A stretch of 64,000 bases of DNA from Microplitis mediator. Its lineage: Eukaryota; Arthropoda; Insecta; Hymenoptera; Braconidae. Shown here one piece after another: positions 1 to 13,176 of the stretch. Location of the stretch: the NCBI RefSeq assembly GCF_029852145.1, contig NC_079974.1, positions 23,476,082-23,540,081 of the forward strand, in the 5' to 3' direction. Below the pieces are notes generated by a model, which was not told the origin of the DNA, made no database searches, and saw only the letters and a program-made list of their open reading frames with translations. How positions within the stretch are numbered: the stretch's first letter is position 1; every line of letters begins with the position of its first letter. Both the position numbers and the translations under genes were made by a program.

Positions 1-2018
1 AATATTCTCATAAATATTTATCTGTCTAAATTAAACTCTACGATATGATTTTAATTCCAGAACTAAGTAGAAAAATGTTTATAATCAGCCTTTGAGATTT
101 TTTAGCAGTAAAAAAAATTGTACTTTTTTCAACTCCCACATAAAAACAAGTAGTAACATTTATATTTAGCCAGACAAATGTTTACACACAGAGTCAGCGA
201 TGTTAGTGCATTTGCAATATCCCTTAAAACAACTAATGTATATAAACAACAAAAGTTATATTTTTTTTTTATTTTTCTTCCGAGTTTTCATAAGCACCTG
301 CTTCCATTTTGTACATCTATATTTTCTCACTTCGCTATCTGGTACCTGAAGCTGTCGTTATTTTATTTCATAAAAATAACTCGCAATATCAGGTAATGAA
401 AAAAATGAAAACAAAAATTCTATTGTTTATAGTCACACAATATCAAACAATACTCTAGTACCGTGGCAATAATTTACCGACAATGCAATAGAGGATAAGT
501 TAAAGTGGACAAATGATCTAGTCGTTCGAAGTGGTCATTGAGAGGTCAATTGTACAAATTGGACAGTCGGCCCGATTTGGTGTGTCGCGAATAGTGAGAG
601 GAGCAAGGAAGTAGTAAGGATGTTGGTAGATGTCACATGTGGATAGACGACAAGAGAATCCGAGGAGAATTCCAGTGAATTAATCCTAGTCACGTCAGTC
701 CGCTTGCTCATCGTTCCACTCATGAGAATTGCCCTCCAGCGAGTAAGTTGTTGGGAGGACTAGGGAGCTCTGATTGATTAGTCACGTGAATCACGTCTTA
801 TTCTCTACCTGGTGTACCTGGTATTGATGTCTTGCTATGACATTCCAAGAAGACCCTAGAGTAACATAAGCATCCACTCATCGGCATGTTGGGACGTGAT
901 TTTCGGCGGTAACTCTAGCATCTATGGCCCTTGATCTTTACTGTTCTAGTCTAATGATTGGTACGGAAGAAGAGGTTCTGCTTTTGGCCAGATGCTGGAC
1001 CCAGGTACGGTCATTTCTTTGATGTTGGGTTCAAGAGAAACATGGGATGCTATTAAGTGTTTCATCGAAGCAGTCATGACTGCAAAAGCCGCACAACCAG
1101 GGCCAGACTGACGTAATGCGAAACCGATTTCCGATCTTGCCTCTCTTCTAACACCTGAAGAGACGGAAAAGGAAATTTTTTAGTGATAAAAATCTCACAC
1201 TACCGACCGCCTTCACTTAACACTTGTCGGTATGAAGTGAAGATTTTTTCTTCTCCCACAATAAAAAAAAAGTCTAATGGTTGTTAATTCCATTAATTTC
1301 GGTCAAAAGTTTATTTTGTTTTTCCTGCAGCAGAAGCCTTCTGTCGCGATGATAAAGAAAATTTAGGATAAAAAAAGTCTAATGGAAAAAAATGAGTTGT
1401 GATAACATGAATCATAGAGGAAAAGACTTGCTCTGGGCAAGTTAGGTCTTGTCTACAGTGGAGTAGAGCTATAATTCCTGGCGACCTTGACTCCTGAGGC
1501 AACCTCAGAGTCGTAATTTATAATGCGTGACTGGCGATAGCACAACTAAAAACACTGGAATTTCGGTGGCTCGGCGAGCTGGCAGGAGGCGCAAGTCTGA
1601 GCCCTGCTTGACATGTAGATCCGCAGCTCCGGAGTACGGTATAACTGAGTACGCTTCTCTTATCACCGGTTTTACATATCTGTGCGGCTCCAGCAGTTTT
1701 TCTCCGAATCATTTTTACATTTTTTAATAAATAAACGGAACGTCGTAAGAAAAAAATTCCTTGCTATCTGCATAAATTATTGAAATATTTATAACGATAG
1801 ATATTTTTAAAAATAACACACACACCCACATTTGGTGACAAGTTTTAAAATAATAGCCCATTTTCCAATTTCCTTTTGCCATTTACTAAAAAATATTTTC
1901 TCAGTTACTCGGTTTTCTCTCAACTCACGTACGCCGGCTAATTTTTTTTTTACCACAATAATTTATCAACTCGTCTACTCATTGTTAGATTCTTCTAGCA
2001 CCGAGTTTACATTTTTTA
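1..2018. other. Unassigned AT-rich sequence
   Basis: No recognisable gene or element. All open frames are under about 75 codons and show no family motif. A small hairpin with 8-bp arms (CTTCACTT / AAGTGAAG) lies near 1210-1242. Position 480-1140 is less AT-rich than its surroundings but carries no frame I can assign. Confidence 0.5.
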
Positions 2019-2309
2019 TTAAGGGGGATAGCCACTGTGAGGATCGAAAAAATAGGTGATTTTCGGGAATTTTTTTGACTGGAATAATAAAGGAATTTGG
2101 GGATTGGGTTTTTTTTGTTTTCTAAAGTATACATTGAAGATAATTCTCCTAAATTTTCATTAAAAAATATCATGTTGTTACAAAGTTATAAGCATTTTTG
2201 TGGAGCAACAAAAAAATTTCCCCCACAACGGTGTCATCTCTAACTCAAAAACGGATTATCAGAAACAAAAAAACCAAACGGCGTTGTAATCTGTATGCAT
2301 GTGGTTATC

Positions 2310-2457
2310 GTTGCACATAGGGGATTTTGAAAATTTGGATTTGAAAAAAAATGGCGACATATTAAAAATTTTTTCGTTATTTTTTCTCATTTTTTTGGAT
2401 TCAAACAGCCCTAAAAAATCTTAAAAATCAAAATTTTCAAAATCCCCTACGTGCAAC
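2310..2457. repeat. 148-bp foldback
   Basis: The left arm begins GTTGCACATAGGGGATTTTG and the right arm ends with the reverse complement, with one difference in that stretch (AT against GT after GTTGCAC). Similarity continues for about 35 bp. The spacer is A/T homopolymer. It could be a tiny inverted-repeat element nested in the TTAA-flanked element. No target duplication is evident. Confidence 0.55.
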
Positions 2458-2892
2458 TTTAGCTACTGAATAGACGAATACGGCAAAAAAAAAGTTGCGA
2501 ATCGGTTGATATTTATGCAAATTACAGATGCCACCAGTTCAAAAAAAGTAGTTTCGAGAAAAATGCGATTAAAGTTTTTAGTCGATGCAGCGGTCAGTTG
2601 ACGCGCTGTCACAAAAATTACTATAACTTGAAAAATATTCGGAATTTTCATATAAAACTTTAGATATTTTTGAATGATACTGAAGTTAGCAGACATCTAA
2701 TAATTTTTTGATTTTTTTTTTGACGATAAATTATAAAAAAAAAATATTTGAAAAAATTGCACCTGTAGTTTTTTAAATTTTCTACATGTGCATATTTTTA
2801 TTTTTTTTTTTTCTTCAAATTTATTTGTTCAAAAAAAAATCCAAAAATTTTGAATTGTCTGCTAACTTTAGGATCATATTTCTGAACATATA

Positions 2893-3664
2893 GGGGAGGG
2901 TGGGGCAGAACGGCCCCCATGGGGCAGAGCGGCCCCCCTGAAATTTTGACCAAAAAAAAAATTTTTTTTTTTTTTCGACTAATTACTATAAATCCGATAT
3001 GTTTGCGCATTTTTACCCCTACGCATGACATTTGGGGCAAAATGGACAAGCCCAAAATTTTGAAAAAGTGATTTTTTCATATTTTTATCGTCAAATTAAA
3101 AAAAAATTATTATAATTCCACATTTCTAGCCCTACGCATAACACCTGGGGCAAAATGGACCAGCCGAAACTTCCGAAAAAATTATTTTTTTCTATTTTTC
3201 GGCCGTTTCTCTATGTAAGAGGCAAATTTGGTCACTAAAAATTTATAAAAATTAAATTTTTTTTTTTAGTTGATAAATTTTTGAAATAAAGTAAAATTAT
3301 AGAATTGATTTTTTTTTTTATTAAATAACAATTAGTAATTAAGGTAATCGAGAGTGAACGATTTTTTACGCTTTAAAAAATTTTTTTCGAGTAATATAAA
3401 ACCAAAAATAGTTGTCAACAGAAAGAAATACATTCTTAATGATGAAAACAATTTAAAAAAAAAAAAAAAACGAAAAAAAAAATTTTTTTATCACTTTTTG
3501 AAGGGGGGCCGCTCTGCCCCACAAAAAAAAAAAAAATTTTTTCAGAATTTTGGCAAAATGTCCATAAATTTGTTCGAAATAGGACAAAAGTAAAGTGATC
3601 GTATGGTTGAAAGCCACAAAAAATAATAATTGGCTTAGGGGGGCCGCTCTGCCCCACCCTCCCC
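2893..3664. mobile_element. GGGGAGGG inverted-repeat element, copy 1 (772 bp)
   Basis: The left end GGGGAGGGTGGGGCAGAACG matches the reverse complement of the right end over about 26 bp with one mismatch. TA lies on both sides (2891-2892 and 3665-3666), consistent with a TA target as in Tc1/mariner-type elements. The interior has two related segments around CCCTACGCATGACATTTGGG and CCCTACGCATAACACCTGGG, and an extra internal copy of the end motif near 3506-3524. There is no transposase. Copies 2 and 3 in this window are clearly homologous along the whole length. Confidence 0.85.
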
Positions 3665-3730
3665 TACACTTTGATTTAATAAAAAAAAAAAATTTTTTTT
3701 TTTTGAAATTTCACAGTGGCTATCCCCCTT

Positions 3731-4920
3731 AAATTTCGAAGATATTTTTAAAAAAATCGAACACTGAATCGTGAAATTTTGTTTATTTAAAAAAATAATG
3801 AAAAATAATTAAATATTTAAATTTAAAAATTTTTGATTTTTATTTAATTTGAATTTTTAGTCCACCCGTGTAGGTTTAGTCGGGTTTAAAGCTCCGCAAG
3901 CTGAATAAACATTGAAACACCCATGAGTCTAAAATCAATAGAAAATTTCGTACTGAGCCAACCGCCACCTCCACCTGCTTCTATACATATATATGTATTT
4001 CATATATATCTAGGCACTAGGCTAGAATATATGCAGCAGTGGGTAGTGAATGTGCTTAACTCTGATCTCCAACTGCGTTTCGCCAATCACGATTCCTCTG
4101 CGTGTTTCAATGATATAAAATTCAAACCGTTTGTTCATACTCTACTCTTTTGTGTTACACATCGATATATGGGTCAAAAAATTTATTTCTTGTATTATAT
4201 ATGAGTGGCCTGAAACTTGAATTTTATCACTTTTGTTTCGTTTAAATTTTTCTTGGTCGTAAGATTGGAAGTACTGTTTTTACCTCCAAGCTGATATTTC
4301 TGCAAAAAGGTTTCATAAATCGTGAAAGCTCTGGATATATATAGAGATTTTTAAAACCTCTTTAAATTTCGCAGTTTAACAATAGAGTTGTGTCAACGAT
4401 CCTCGGACGTTTAAGCTCCGGCATTAAAAAAATAAAAATAAAAAATATATTTACACATAAAAATTCAATGCTTTTAATTTTATACATCTCGGGAAATAGA
4501 ATAAATAGAGAAAGCAAAATTACACAACTGAAAAATAAGAATATTATTTTCATCTGGTGTGTAGCAGTTTATTTATATGACCTAGTAATTTTTATTAGAA
4601 TTTTCAGTAGAACACAACTTGCAATTGGATAAATAAAAATAATAATAACGATTTATAAATAATGTTCACGTCGATCTTGATGATAAAATAAATCATTATT
4701 TGTAAATCGTGAGCGTGAATAATTATTTACAAATAAATCATGAAAGCATTTATTTATTTTGAATATTTACATTTTAAGTTGTATCAGCACAAATGCATTC
4801 ATTTATTTGTATATAATGTTATGAGTGTGCAGAATAAAATCGGAAATGGATTTTGTTTAAATTTAACTTCAATAGTGACAGTCTTTGTAGGCAGTAATCA
4901 ATTCTATCGTAATTTGTCAA
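3731..4920. other. Unassigned AT-rich sequence
   Basis: No recognisable gene. A hairpin at about 4649-4708 pairs CGATTTATAAATAATG with CATTATTTGTAAATCG (one mismatch), and the second arm is followed by a related CGTGAATAATTATTTAC. The longest open frame (3923-4204, 93 codons) has no family features. Confidence 0.5.
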
Positions 4921-4922
4921 TA

Positions 4923-5633
4923 GGGGAGGGTGGGGCAGAGCGGCCCCCCTGAAATTTTGACCAAAAAAAAAATTTTTTTTTTTTCGACTAATTACTATAA
5001 ATCCGATATGTTTGCGCATTTTTACCCCTACGCATGACATTTGGGGCAAAATGAACAAGCCCAAAATTTTGAAAAAGTGATTTTTTCATATTTTTATCGT
5101 CAAATTAAAAAAAAATTATTATAATTCCACATTTCTAGCCCTACGCATAACACGTGGGGCAAAATGGACCAGCCGAAACTTCCGAAAAAATTGTTTTTTC
5201 ATATTTTTCGGCCGTTTCTCTATGTAAGAGGCAAATTTGGTCACTAAAAATTTATAAAAATTAAATTTTTTTTTTTAGTTGATAAACTTTTGAAATAAAG
5301 TAAAATTATAGAATTGATTTTTTTTTTTATTAAATAACAATTAGTAATTAAGGTAATCGAGAGTGAACGATTTTTTACGCTTTAAAAAATTTTTTTCGAG
5401 TAATATAAAACCAAAAATAGTTGTCAAGAGAAAGAAATACATTCTTAATGATGAAAACAATTTAAAAAAAAAAAACGAAAAAATAAATTTTTTTTATCAC
5501 TTTTTGAAGGGGGACCGCTCTGCCCCACAAAAAAAAAAAAAAAAAATTTTCAGAATTTTGGCAAAATGTCTATGGTTGAAAGCCACAAAAAATAATAATT
5601 GGCTTAGGGGGGCCGCTCTGCCCCACCCTCCCC
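4923..5633. mobile_element. GGGGAGGG inverted-repeat element, copy 2 (711 bp)
   Basis: Same family as the element at 2893-3664. It has the same ends, is flanked by TA at 4921-4922 and 5634-5635, and has nearly the same interior. Small deletions account for the shorter length, including loss of a segment just before the right end (compare the region after TTTTGGCAAAATGTC). The high similarity between copies suggests fairly recent spread. No coding capacity. Confidence 0.85.
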
Positions 5634-5635
5634 TA

Positions 5636-7640
5636 CGTCTGACTTCGTATTTTTGATTCAAAAGAGTTCAATAATATATCACAAGTAAAAAATTTTTTTT
5701 TCTCCATGAGTGTGAAGTAAGAGGGAAAGTACGGAAGTGTTTTAGTCAACTGTAATTTATGGATGACAAAAAAAAATTTATTTTATTACGTTAGAAAGAC
5801 GTGTCCAGTTTTGAGCTTGGGACAAATTTACGATCGGCGAGCCACGTATGCTCCACACCTCTTTTACGTTATGATGCTCCTTACAGCATCAACTTGCTCA
5901 TCAACCACTCCGCCTTTTACGAGTTTGCTTTATTATTATTAATTATTAAACTAATATATTATTATTTTAAGAGAAAAAATGACCTAGTAGCCAGCCAATG
6001 GAGCATTAATTTTTTTTTACCATTGGCTAAAGTGAAAAAGAAATTAAACTCAGGAAAAAAATGGCAGCTAAATTTGATACACGCTGACAATTTTCACTTT
6101 TTTATCAATAATGACTAAACATCAAATATTTAGACAGTATTTTGCTGGAAAGAAATTTGGTCGAGCATTATTTTGATTACTGAAGTCCGTACATATTAAT
6201 TGACATCCTCAGTTTTTTAGATTAAAGGAATTTTTCAAAAATTAAAGGAGTCGTGAATGGACTTAAATTTTGTCAGGATGATCTTTAATAAATTTTCTTT
6301 ACGATTGTACATTTTAATCTATTTGAGTGCATCCTTAAAAGTAGCATTAGTTCAACGGGAATAAAATACCCAACAATTTTAAAGCGATTGCGAATCACAG
6401 AATAGCTGTGATTTTTCCAAGACTCAGGACCTCCACATCAAATGAAAGTTCAATTTTAAAAAATTGGACTGCGGACAATTTTCAAATTTTTGAAAAGTTT
6501 CAATTTTACCGCCAAATTCAAAACTTGATCTAGATGCACCCAAAATAATATTTGGATGAAAATAAAGAATTACTAGACTTACAATTGGAAGGGGGGTTTA
6601 ATGGTTAGATCGATAACAGAATCGCCTGAGGGTGTATCACAGACATTGAACGATTTGAGCAAGACGCGTGGTCGCGCAATTTTCACGGGTAGTCAGCCGG
6701 GTCTATAGTCTGCGCATCAACCGTGACGCTGATCGTCGCTCCATAAAATTTCACCGATTGTACCGAAGCTAAAAAAGCCATAAAACAGATGACGGATACA
6801 AGAAAATCCATCGTTTCGCTACGATAGACATTGCGCGCGAATTCGTATCTGGAATTTCCCGCAAAGAATAACGATCTGAAGCCAACCGTCACAATCTTAT
6901 ACATTCAAATGCCAAAGTTTAAATATGACATTCCAACTCATGCACGCATTCTTATCAATTCAAAGGAACCCAAAGCTTCAAACAATTTATTATCAATCGA
7001 AAAGATATTTCTGCAGCTCACAATAGATAACACAGTTACAGACCGGAAAAATGATAATAAATTTTTTAACGGTTAAATGAATATTATTTATTGTATCACA
7101 AATACTCTTTTTTATACAAATTCCATCGATAAAAAATAATTGAAGCCACTTCCAATGTAAGCGCATAAATAAATAAAATAAAGGGTTAATTTAAATCCGA
7201 GTAATTTACTGAACAGATAAAAATTAAATGATCTATTATTTTCCTCTCGCTTCAAGTACAACATTAATTCCTCGTTTTATCCTCCGATTTGTTGCTGCTC
7301 ATGCTCTATTGCTAAAAATAAAAGTACCAATCTGCGCCCAAAAAAAGGTATGCATTTAAATAGCAATTACAGGGCTCAAAAAAAAACAAACTGCAGTACA
7401 ATTTTTTTTCTCTAGTAAAAAAAATATTTTGATGATTTAACAGTAGGATACTTTAGCTCTTTTGATAATTTATCTGACATTCTGATAAATTTTGATTTTT
7501 AAATTCAGGTTTGAACTAATTTCGGTGTCTAATTAGTAGATTTCATAGAAATCTATCTTTTGCATTTGTCCTCATGGTGAAATTTTCAAAGAATTTTGTC
7601 ATAATCTATCATAATTCATCGAGTAGGTTCCAAAAATACC
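5636..7640. other. Unassigned sequence with one weak exon candidate
   Basis: Nothing recognisable apart from the possible signal-peptide exon at 6686-6811 on the minus strand. The open frame at 5801-6118 (105 codons) is low-complexity and is not considered a gene. Confidence 0.4.
6686..6811 (-). CDS. Possible first exon of a secreted protein (weak)
   Basis: An ATG at 6811 opens a minus-strand frame that starts MDFLVSVICFMAFLASVQS, which has the look of a signal peptide: a short start, a hydrophobic core of about 14 residues and small residues before a likely cleavage site. About 23 polar residues follow before a stop. The stop overlaps a GTGAAA that could serve as a splice donor (after the codons for D-Y-P), so this could be exon 1 of a minus-strand gene continuing below 6686. 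I could not identify a second exon or a family. Chance occurrence is quite possible in sequence of this composition. Confidence 0.2.
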
Positions 7641-8640
7641 ATTGGTTCAAAAGTTTATATATATATGTAATATAACGCGCCATGTTGCGACGATAGCGGC
7701 CACAATTTTTAACGGATCTTAATGAAACTTGGTACACTTATTCTATGAACGATTAGCTTGGTTAAGTTCGAAGATGAGCAAAATCGGTCAACTAGTTTAG
7801 AAATGGTGAACATTTGAAATTTCAAAAAAAACGAAAAATTATACTTTTTTGCTTTTTTTCGTAAATAACTTTTTAACGGGTATATCTATCCTTATTACGT
7901 AAAAAGAACTTGATAGCCCATAGAATAAGCTATATTTTCCTTTTTTTATTTTTTGTTTTACGATAATTGTTCGACTTTTAATAAGGGTTCAAAGTCACAT
8001 AATTGACTTATGTGTTACAGTAATAATGCCATTGTTTATATCTTTGAAAATTTTTGATGGGTGATTATTAAATTACATATACTTATTAAAAGTGGAACAA
8101 TTATCGCACTGAAAAAAAGAAATATTTGTCCCAAATAAATCAATTTATTTGTGGCTTTTTTTTGAATATTTCTTAATGACAAATGAATATATTTGGTACA
8201 ACAAAATATGACAGTTGATTCAAATAATTTTATAATTTGACGGAAACATATAATTTATTTGTGGTAAGTAATTGATATATTTGTGGTAAAGATATTAAAT
8301 TTGTGACAAATAATCTAAAATTTGGCGATACTATACATATATTTGAAACCCTTATTTATTTGTAGCAATTGGATCATTTCTTTACCACAAATAAATCACT
8401 TATTTCACGCAATTAAACTACTCAAATATATTATATCTTTCTCACAATTAAATATTTATTTGGCTATATCCAAATATACGATATCTTTAGCTCAAATAAA
8501 TATTTTTTTCAGTGCGTAAGAAATCTACTTACATTTCGGATGCCGAATGGCCTTTTTTTTTTTTAAATTAGAAACTTGACTAAAACGTCAGAATGTTACT
8601 TTCATGAAATAATCAATACAAGTATAATGGGAACGTCACA
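7640..8640. repeat. Probable dispersed repeat, split by the element at 8107-8514
   Basis: The segment starting near GCGCCATGTTGCGACGATAG reads like a dispersed insect repeat rather than unique DNA. It contains the phrase AATGAAACTTGGTACACTTA and related sequence. The sequence before 8107 (ACAATTATCG) and after 8514 (CGTAAGAAATC) would be continuous without the insertion. The outer borders are not resolved, and the family name is unknown to me. Confidence 0.35.
8107..8514. mobile_element. CACTGAAAAAA inverted-repeat element (408 bp)
   Basis: It begins CACTGAAAAAAAGAAATATT and ends with AAATATTTTTTTCAGTG. It is flanked by CG on both sides (8105-8106 and 8515-8516). The interior is built from repeated words of the type ATTTGTGGNAAATAAAT and their complements, so the element is rich in self-complementary sequence. 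There is no coding capacity. CACTG ends with a short target duplication are compatible with the CMC (CACTA/Mirage/Chapaev) group, which is an inference only. Confidence 0.7.
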
Positions 8641-11600
8641 GTTGTTATTGATAATCAGTATGACCACTTTACGTGTTATCGGAATAATCTATTTTGAAAG
8701 TACATTCTGGACTATAAATACATTAACTCAGTAGTCTCTCGTTGCATGTTGTTGGGCACTGTTGTAGACACTCATGTTTGTAACCTGATGAAATTCGATT
8801 TCAACAGCTTATACTCGACAGTCTAGTTCCCTAAATCCCGTTTTAGAGTACTGCTGGTGTACCGTAGAGTACACTATAGATCTATTGAGAGTAGGATAAT
8901 AATGTGACGACGACGGCCAGCGAATAACGTTTCCAATACCTCAATCATGTGTGTAATTATCTTGGTTCTGCAATTACTATAAATATGTATGTATATAGAT
9001 ATAAGTAAATATCAATTAAATGACCGATTGTTTATCATTCGGAGTTGTCTTAACGAGCTTACATTCTCTTGGGCTATTGATATGTAATAATTACATATAT
9101 CTTCGTGATGTATTGACTCTACATGAGCAAATATGACGGAGATAATCGATGTTATGATTACACTAGTCAGTAATTATTTTGCGAAGGCAAAGATAACTTT
9201 TCTATTAAAATTGTATGAACGGAAGTTTCAGTTAAAGTTGTGTATGGAAATTAAAAGAAAAAAAAATTCAAGCTCGGATAAACACTACGAAGAATAGGAA
9301 AATGGGATTTAATAATGGGCGACAATAAGCTTGAAATGGGTGCAATTAACTGGTGTTTCAAAGGCAGGAACGCCTATTTTTAGTCCCTCTATTAAACGAT
9401 AGCGAAAACAAAAACAGAGATAGTGTAAGTTTGGTATTATCCTCGCTGGCTGGTGCTTCGATCACACTATTGTTTTTTTCTCGAATTCGGAATACTTGAC
9501 CCATACAATTGCAAATACTTTTTCTGTTACAAACTTTTTTTTATTTACACCAAAAAACTGGCTTTTAAATTTGCAATCAAAGTAAAAAAAACTTTTTCAT
9601 GATACACTAATTTATACATATATATACAGAATGCGTAAAATTGAACGCATGTATATATATATATACAGTACATTGTCAAAATTTAGAATCAGCTGAATGT
9701 GGAAATGGAATTGGAACTTGCAATTTTCTTCGCGTCACGGTTCTGAATCTGATGGGAATTTGAAAGCCGAGCGGAAAGTTATGCTTGTTACGTTTGCTAT
9801 CACTCTTCTGACTGGTCGTACCGCCATATATGTGACCTGCAACTCTACACACACACACGCTTACACATTCATCACCCGAATTTGCAATCGGATTAGCACG
9901 AGAATAATTTGCATTTATTTATTCTCCACCCGAAATCCAACGTATCGTGCGTCACAACTCCAACAGCCCATTCGATCCACCAAATCCACCATTTATTCAA
10001 AACTTTCTCCAGAAAAAGTGAAGCCTACAAAAGGTGTCACCCTCAATTCCGTCCCCAATAAATAACCCGAAACACGTATCCCCATTTAGGTTAACACATC
10101 ATATATATGTATAAGAACATTATATACTACTGCTATGTATTATTCACGTCTTCAATATATCGGTTGTAACCATTACTGATGATGTTATATTGTTAATACG
10201 AGCGCACCGGGGTTTCCGTAGCCTACCTATCACTGCAACCCTTCAGGCAAATGCTACTATTGCTCCGGCTATTATTATTATTGTGATTGTTATTATCATA
10301 ACTCGCGGAAGTTATGTGGCAAACATGTGTGGGAAGTCTCGGTAGCCGGACGTCGTCATCGTAAACCTGAATGAGCGTTTAGTTCCGGTTATATGTGTAT
10401 CTGCCCTTTCTACATGGATACTACTAAACTGCACACGAATATTCTGAGTATTAGAACAAGTTGTACATGGACCGCAGCTGGGCTAATGGATAAATTTTGT
10501 TTATACCCTACCATCACTGCTGATAACGTCAGTCATATTGTTTGTTGGCTTATACGACCCTTGTTCGGCATGTTGTTGATAATTATTCTTTTATTGAACC
10601 CATGTTCGGATATGTTCCAGTTAGCGAAACTATCGATAAACATGAGATATTGAATTGAAAAAAGGCTGCGGGTTCACTGCGGAGCGAATTATTTTTGACT
10701 AAAGAAATTTGAAAATCCGAGTGACCGATTCAAAGTTAATTTTTGTCAAAATTGAAGAACTCAAAAGTCCCTCGTCTTCAATGCTAGCTGATGAATTCTA
10801 AAGATTATTCTAAAATGTGTTTAAAAGTATGATAATCAAAGCGAGAGATGTATTTTAATGAATTAAAGTTTTGAGATGTAAAGTAACATTACGGAGCCTT
10901 GACGACTACTCGAGATAGGAATACATTTTAGAGTTAGAGAACTAGGAGTCTGACAACTAGAGCTAGCAGCTGATTATTCATTTACCGTTCCAACAGTGTC
11001 AGAACGTGCTTTGCGATCCACAGCAGAGTAATGTTTGCCACCGTAGTGCTCCTCGTAACCCGTACCAACCTCACACCGCGGGTCTGTGTGCGGATGCTTT
11101 GTGGGAACTGTTTGGCTGCCGAGATAGATCGGCTGTGAGCATACAGACACACCACCCATCTACGGAGCATGGTTTTGTGAGCATGCACTGGCTCTGCCTA
11201 TAGACACTTCGGGAATTCTCTATCCGTCACAGTATCCTGGGTATATACATTCACTTGGTGCCAAGACGTTTTTAATTGGACCCACAGCATCCACTCGATT
11301 TCTCAAGCACTTTTCTCGCTTCTTAAAGATTTCTAAGAAATGTCATTACATTTGTCGTATTGTTTTCCGTGTCTATAGATATATAGTGTCCCATCAGAGT
11401 GTGTCTTGGCAATGATGCTTAAATGGGAATTTATTGAACGAGAAAATCCACTTTGGCTTATTGTGTTTATCGGTCGGCGAATTCCTGGTACATCAGTTAC
11501 TTCACCCTGAATGATAGCAATAGGAGAAAGTTGAGAATCTCAAGTAAATTGAATCGAGAATTCTTCTGGTGGAAATCATTTTCAACAAGCACGTCTTTGT

Positions 11601-12366
11601 TTTTTTTCTTTTCTCTTTTACTCGGCAGAAAAGTTTTAGTTTTTGTCTGAGCACCAGAACAGAAAACTAGAGAGTACATAAGTGGATTTTATGTCTGTAT
11701 ATGTATATAAGTGTGCAAATGTGTGTAAGTAAGCTTTCTCGATAATAACCAGCACGTAAAATTGGCTTACCCGAGTAACAAGTCTGGGACAAGGGGTGTT
11801 TCAAGCACTTGGGAAGCTTTCTCACCCTCTTGCTGAGCACACAATCTTCATTTTCTGGCTAATTCTACTCGAATTGATAAGGCCGTAACGAAAATATTAA
11901 TAATTTTGTGTAGGGTAAAACAATGAATTTATTGAGCACGAAAGTTGTTTGAAGATCAGTTGATGGAAGTCCTGAACAAAAGAAACTAATGCACCGTAAA
12001 TTGCATAAAGAAAGGGCAAAAGTATTTGCAGTCGAGACTGACAAGCGACCTGTATTGGCAAAGTTCGGGTTGTTTAGTTGACAACTTTTTGACCTCACAA
12101 TTTATTTGTTTTGTCGAGAGTTTCCTCTATCCAGTCGAGTCTATACTCGACTCTCTTCCTGACTACTCTTTCTTCTTATTCTGCGACGATGTACTCACGG
12201 TTCTTTTCTCGTCTGCCTTTGTAGCTCTCGGCAATTTCGAAATACAAACTCATGTCTGTACATCCCCACCTAGATTTCAACACTCACTCTCATCTATTTC
12301 TGTCCTCTCGAGTATTTATAGCGTCTTTTCTGAAAACTAATTGTATATAAAGCCGTATTTCCTCCA
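8641..12366. other. Unassigned, less repetitive sequence
   Basis: This is one of the longer stretches without obvious repeats. There is a short AT microsatellite at about 9610-9665. A patch of higher GC at about 10980-11230 has open frames on both strands (for example 10974-11188 minus and 11006-11203 plus), none matching a family I know. The 122-codon frame at 9697-10065 has ordinary low-complexity composition. This could be intronic or intergenic DNA of a host gene lying outside the window. Confidence 0.4.
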
Positions 12367-13176
12367 CACGGAAAGAAAATTATGGGAAGTTTTGCTATGC
12401 ATTATGGGAACCATTCCCATACTATTATGGGAATGGTTCCCATATTGGTATAGGAACTATTCCTATAATATTATGGGAACTATTCCCATAATGTTATGGA
12501 AACCATCCCTATAATATCATAAAATTTTTTTTTTGTACAATAGTGTAGAAATTTCCCAAAATTTGAATTTTCTTGAATGTTTTGTGCTGACAAAAAATTC
12601 TTGTTAAAAATTTTAATGTTTTTTTGCCAAATACGATTTTTTTTTTCAATGTTTGAATTTTTGTTTTTATGTTTAATAATATTTCTGTGTATTGTAGAAG
12701 TGATTACCACACTTCTTTAAATTAATTTTTTCATGATAATATGAGAACCATTCCCATAATATTATAGGAATGGTTCCTATAATAGTGTGGGAACTATTCC
12801 CATAATATTATAGGAATGATTCCCATAATGGTATACGAACCATTCCAATTGCATTATGAGAATCATTCCCATAATATTATGGGAATAGTTCCCATACTAT
12901 TATAGGAACCATTCCCATAATATTATGGGAATGATTCCCATAATATTATAGAAAGTATTCCTATAAATTATAGGAACCATTCCTATAATTATAGGAATCA
13001 TTCCTATAGTGTTATGGGTATCATTCCCATAATTATAGGAACTATTCCTATAATTATGGGAAACATTCCTATAATTATAGGAACCGCTCCCATCATTTAT
13101 GATCGTAATTCCTATGATGGTATAGGAAAAAATTTCACAAAATAATGGGAACCGCTGCCATAATTTTCTTTCCGTG
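12367..13176. mobile_element. CACGGAAAG inverted-repeat element with palindrome array, copy 1 (810 bp)
   Basis: The ends are CACGGAAAGAAAATTATGG and its reverse complement (CCATAATTTTCTTTCCGTG), a 19-bp match. CA flanks both sides (12365-12366 and 13177-13178). On each side of a non-palindromic core (about 12520-12738) lie runs of words such as ATTATGGGAATGGTTCCCAT, each close to its own reverse complement and spaced by about 20-25 bp. There is no plausible gene; the 76-codon minus frame in the core is A/T-driven and recurs only because the core does. Copy 2 is at 37151-38238. Confidence 0.85.

Larger units (their letters stand above)
2023..3728. mobile_element. TTAA-flanked inverted-repeat element, with two nested repeats
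   Basis: The sequence GGGGGATAGCCACTGTGA begins directly after TTAA (2019-2022). Its reverse complement ends directly before TTAA (3729-3732), with an 18-bp match. TTAA target duplication is the hallmark of piggyBac-type transposition, although piggyBac ends usually start with CCC or CAC, so the superfamily is an inference. No transposase frame is present, so this is a non-autonomous copy. A short foldback (2310-2457) and a GGGGAGGG element (2893-3664) are nested inside. The nested element separates the last 60 bp of the right arm from the rest. Confidence 0.7.

Noticed and set aside
9697..10065. 122-codon plus-strand frame
   Set aside because: No domain, signal or splice context; includes a CA-repeat-derived His/Thr run; expected occasionally by chance in 64 kb.
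10974..11203. Possible coding exon in a GC-richer patch
   Set aside because: Open on both strands in several frames; no motif and no clear splice sites, so left as unassigned.
12480..12710. 76-codon minus frame, also at 37607-37837
   Set aside because: It is shared only because the core of the inverted-repeat element is shared; Asn/Lys/Phe-rich from A/T runs, without motif.
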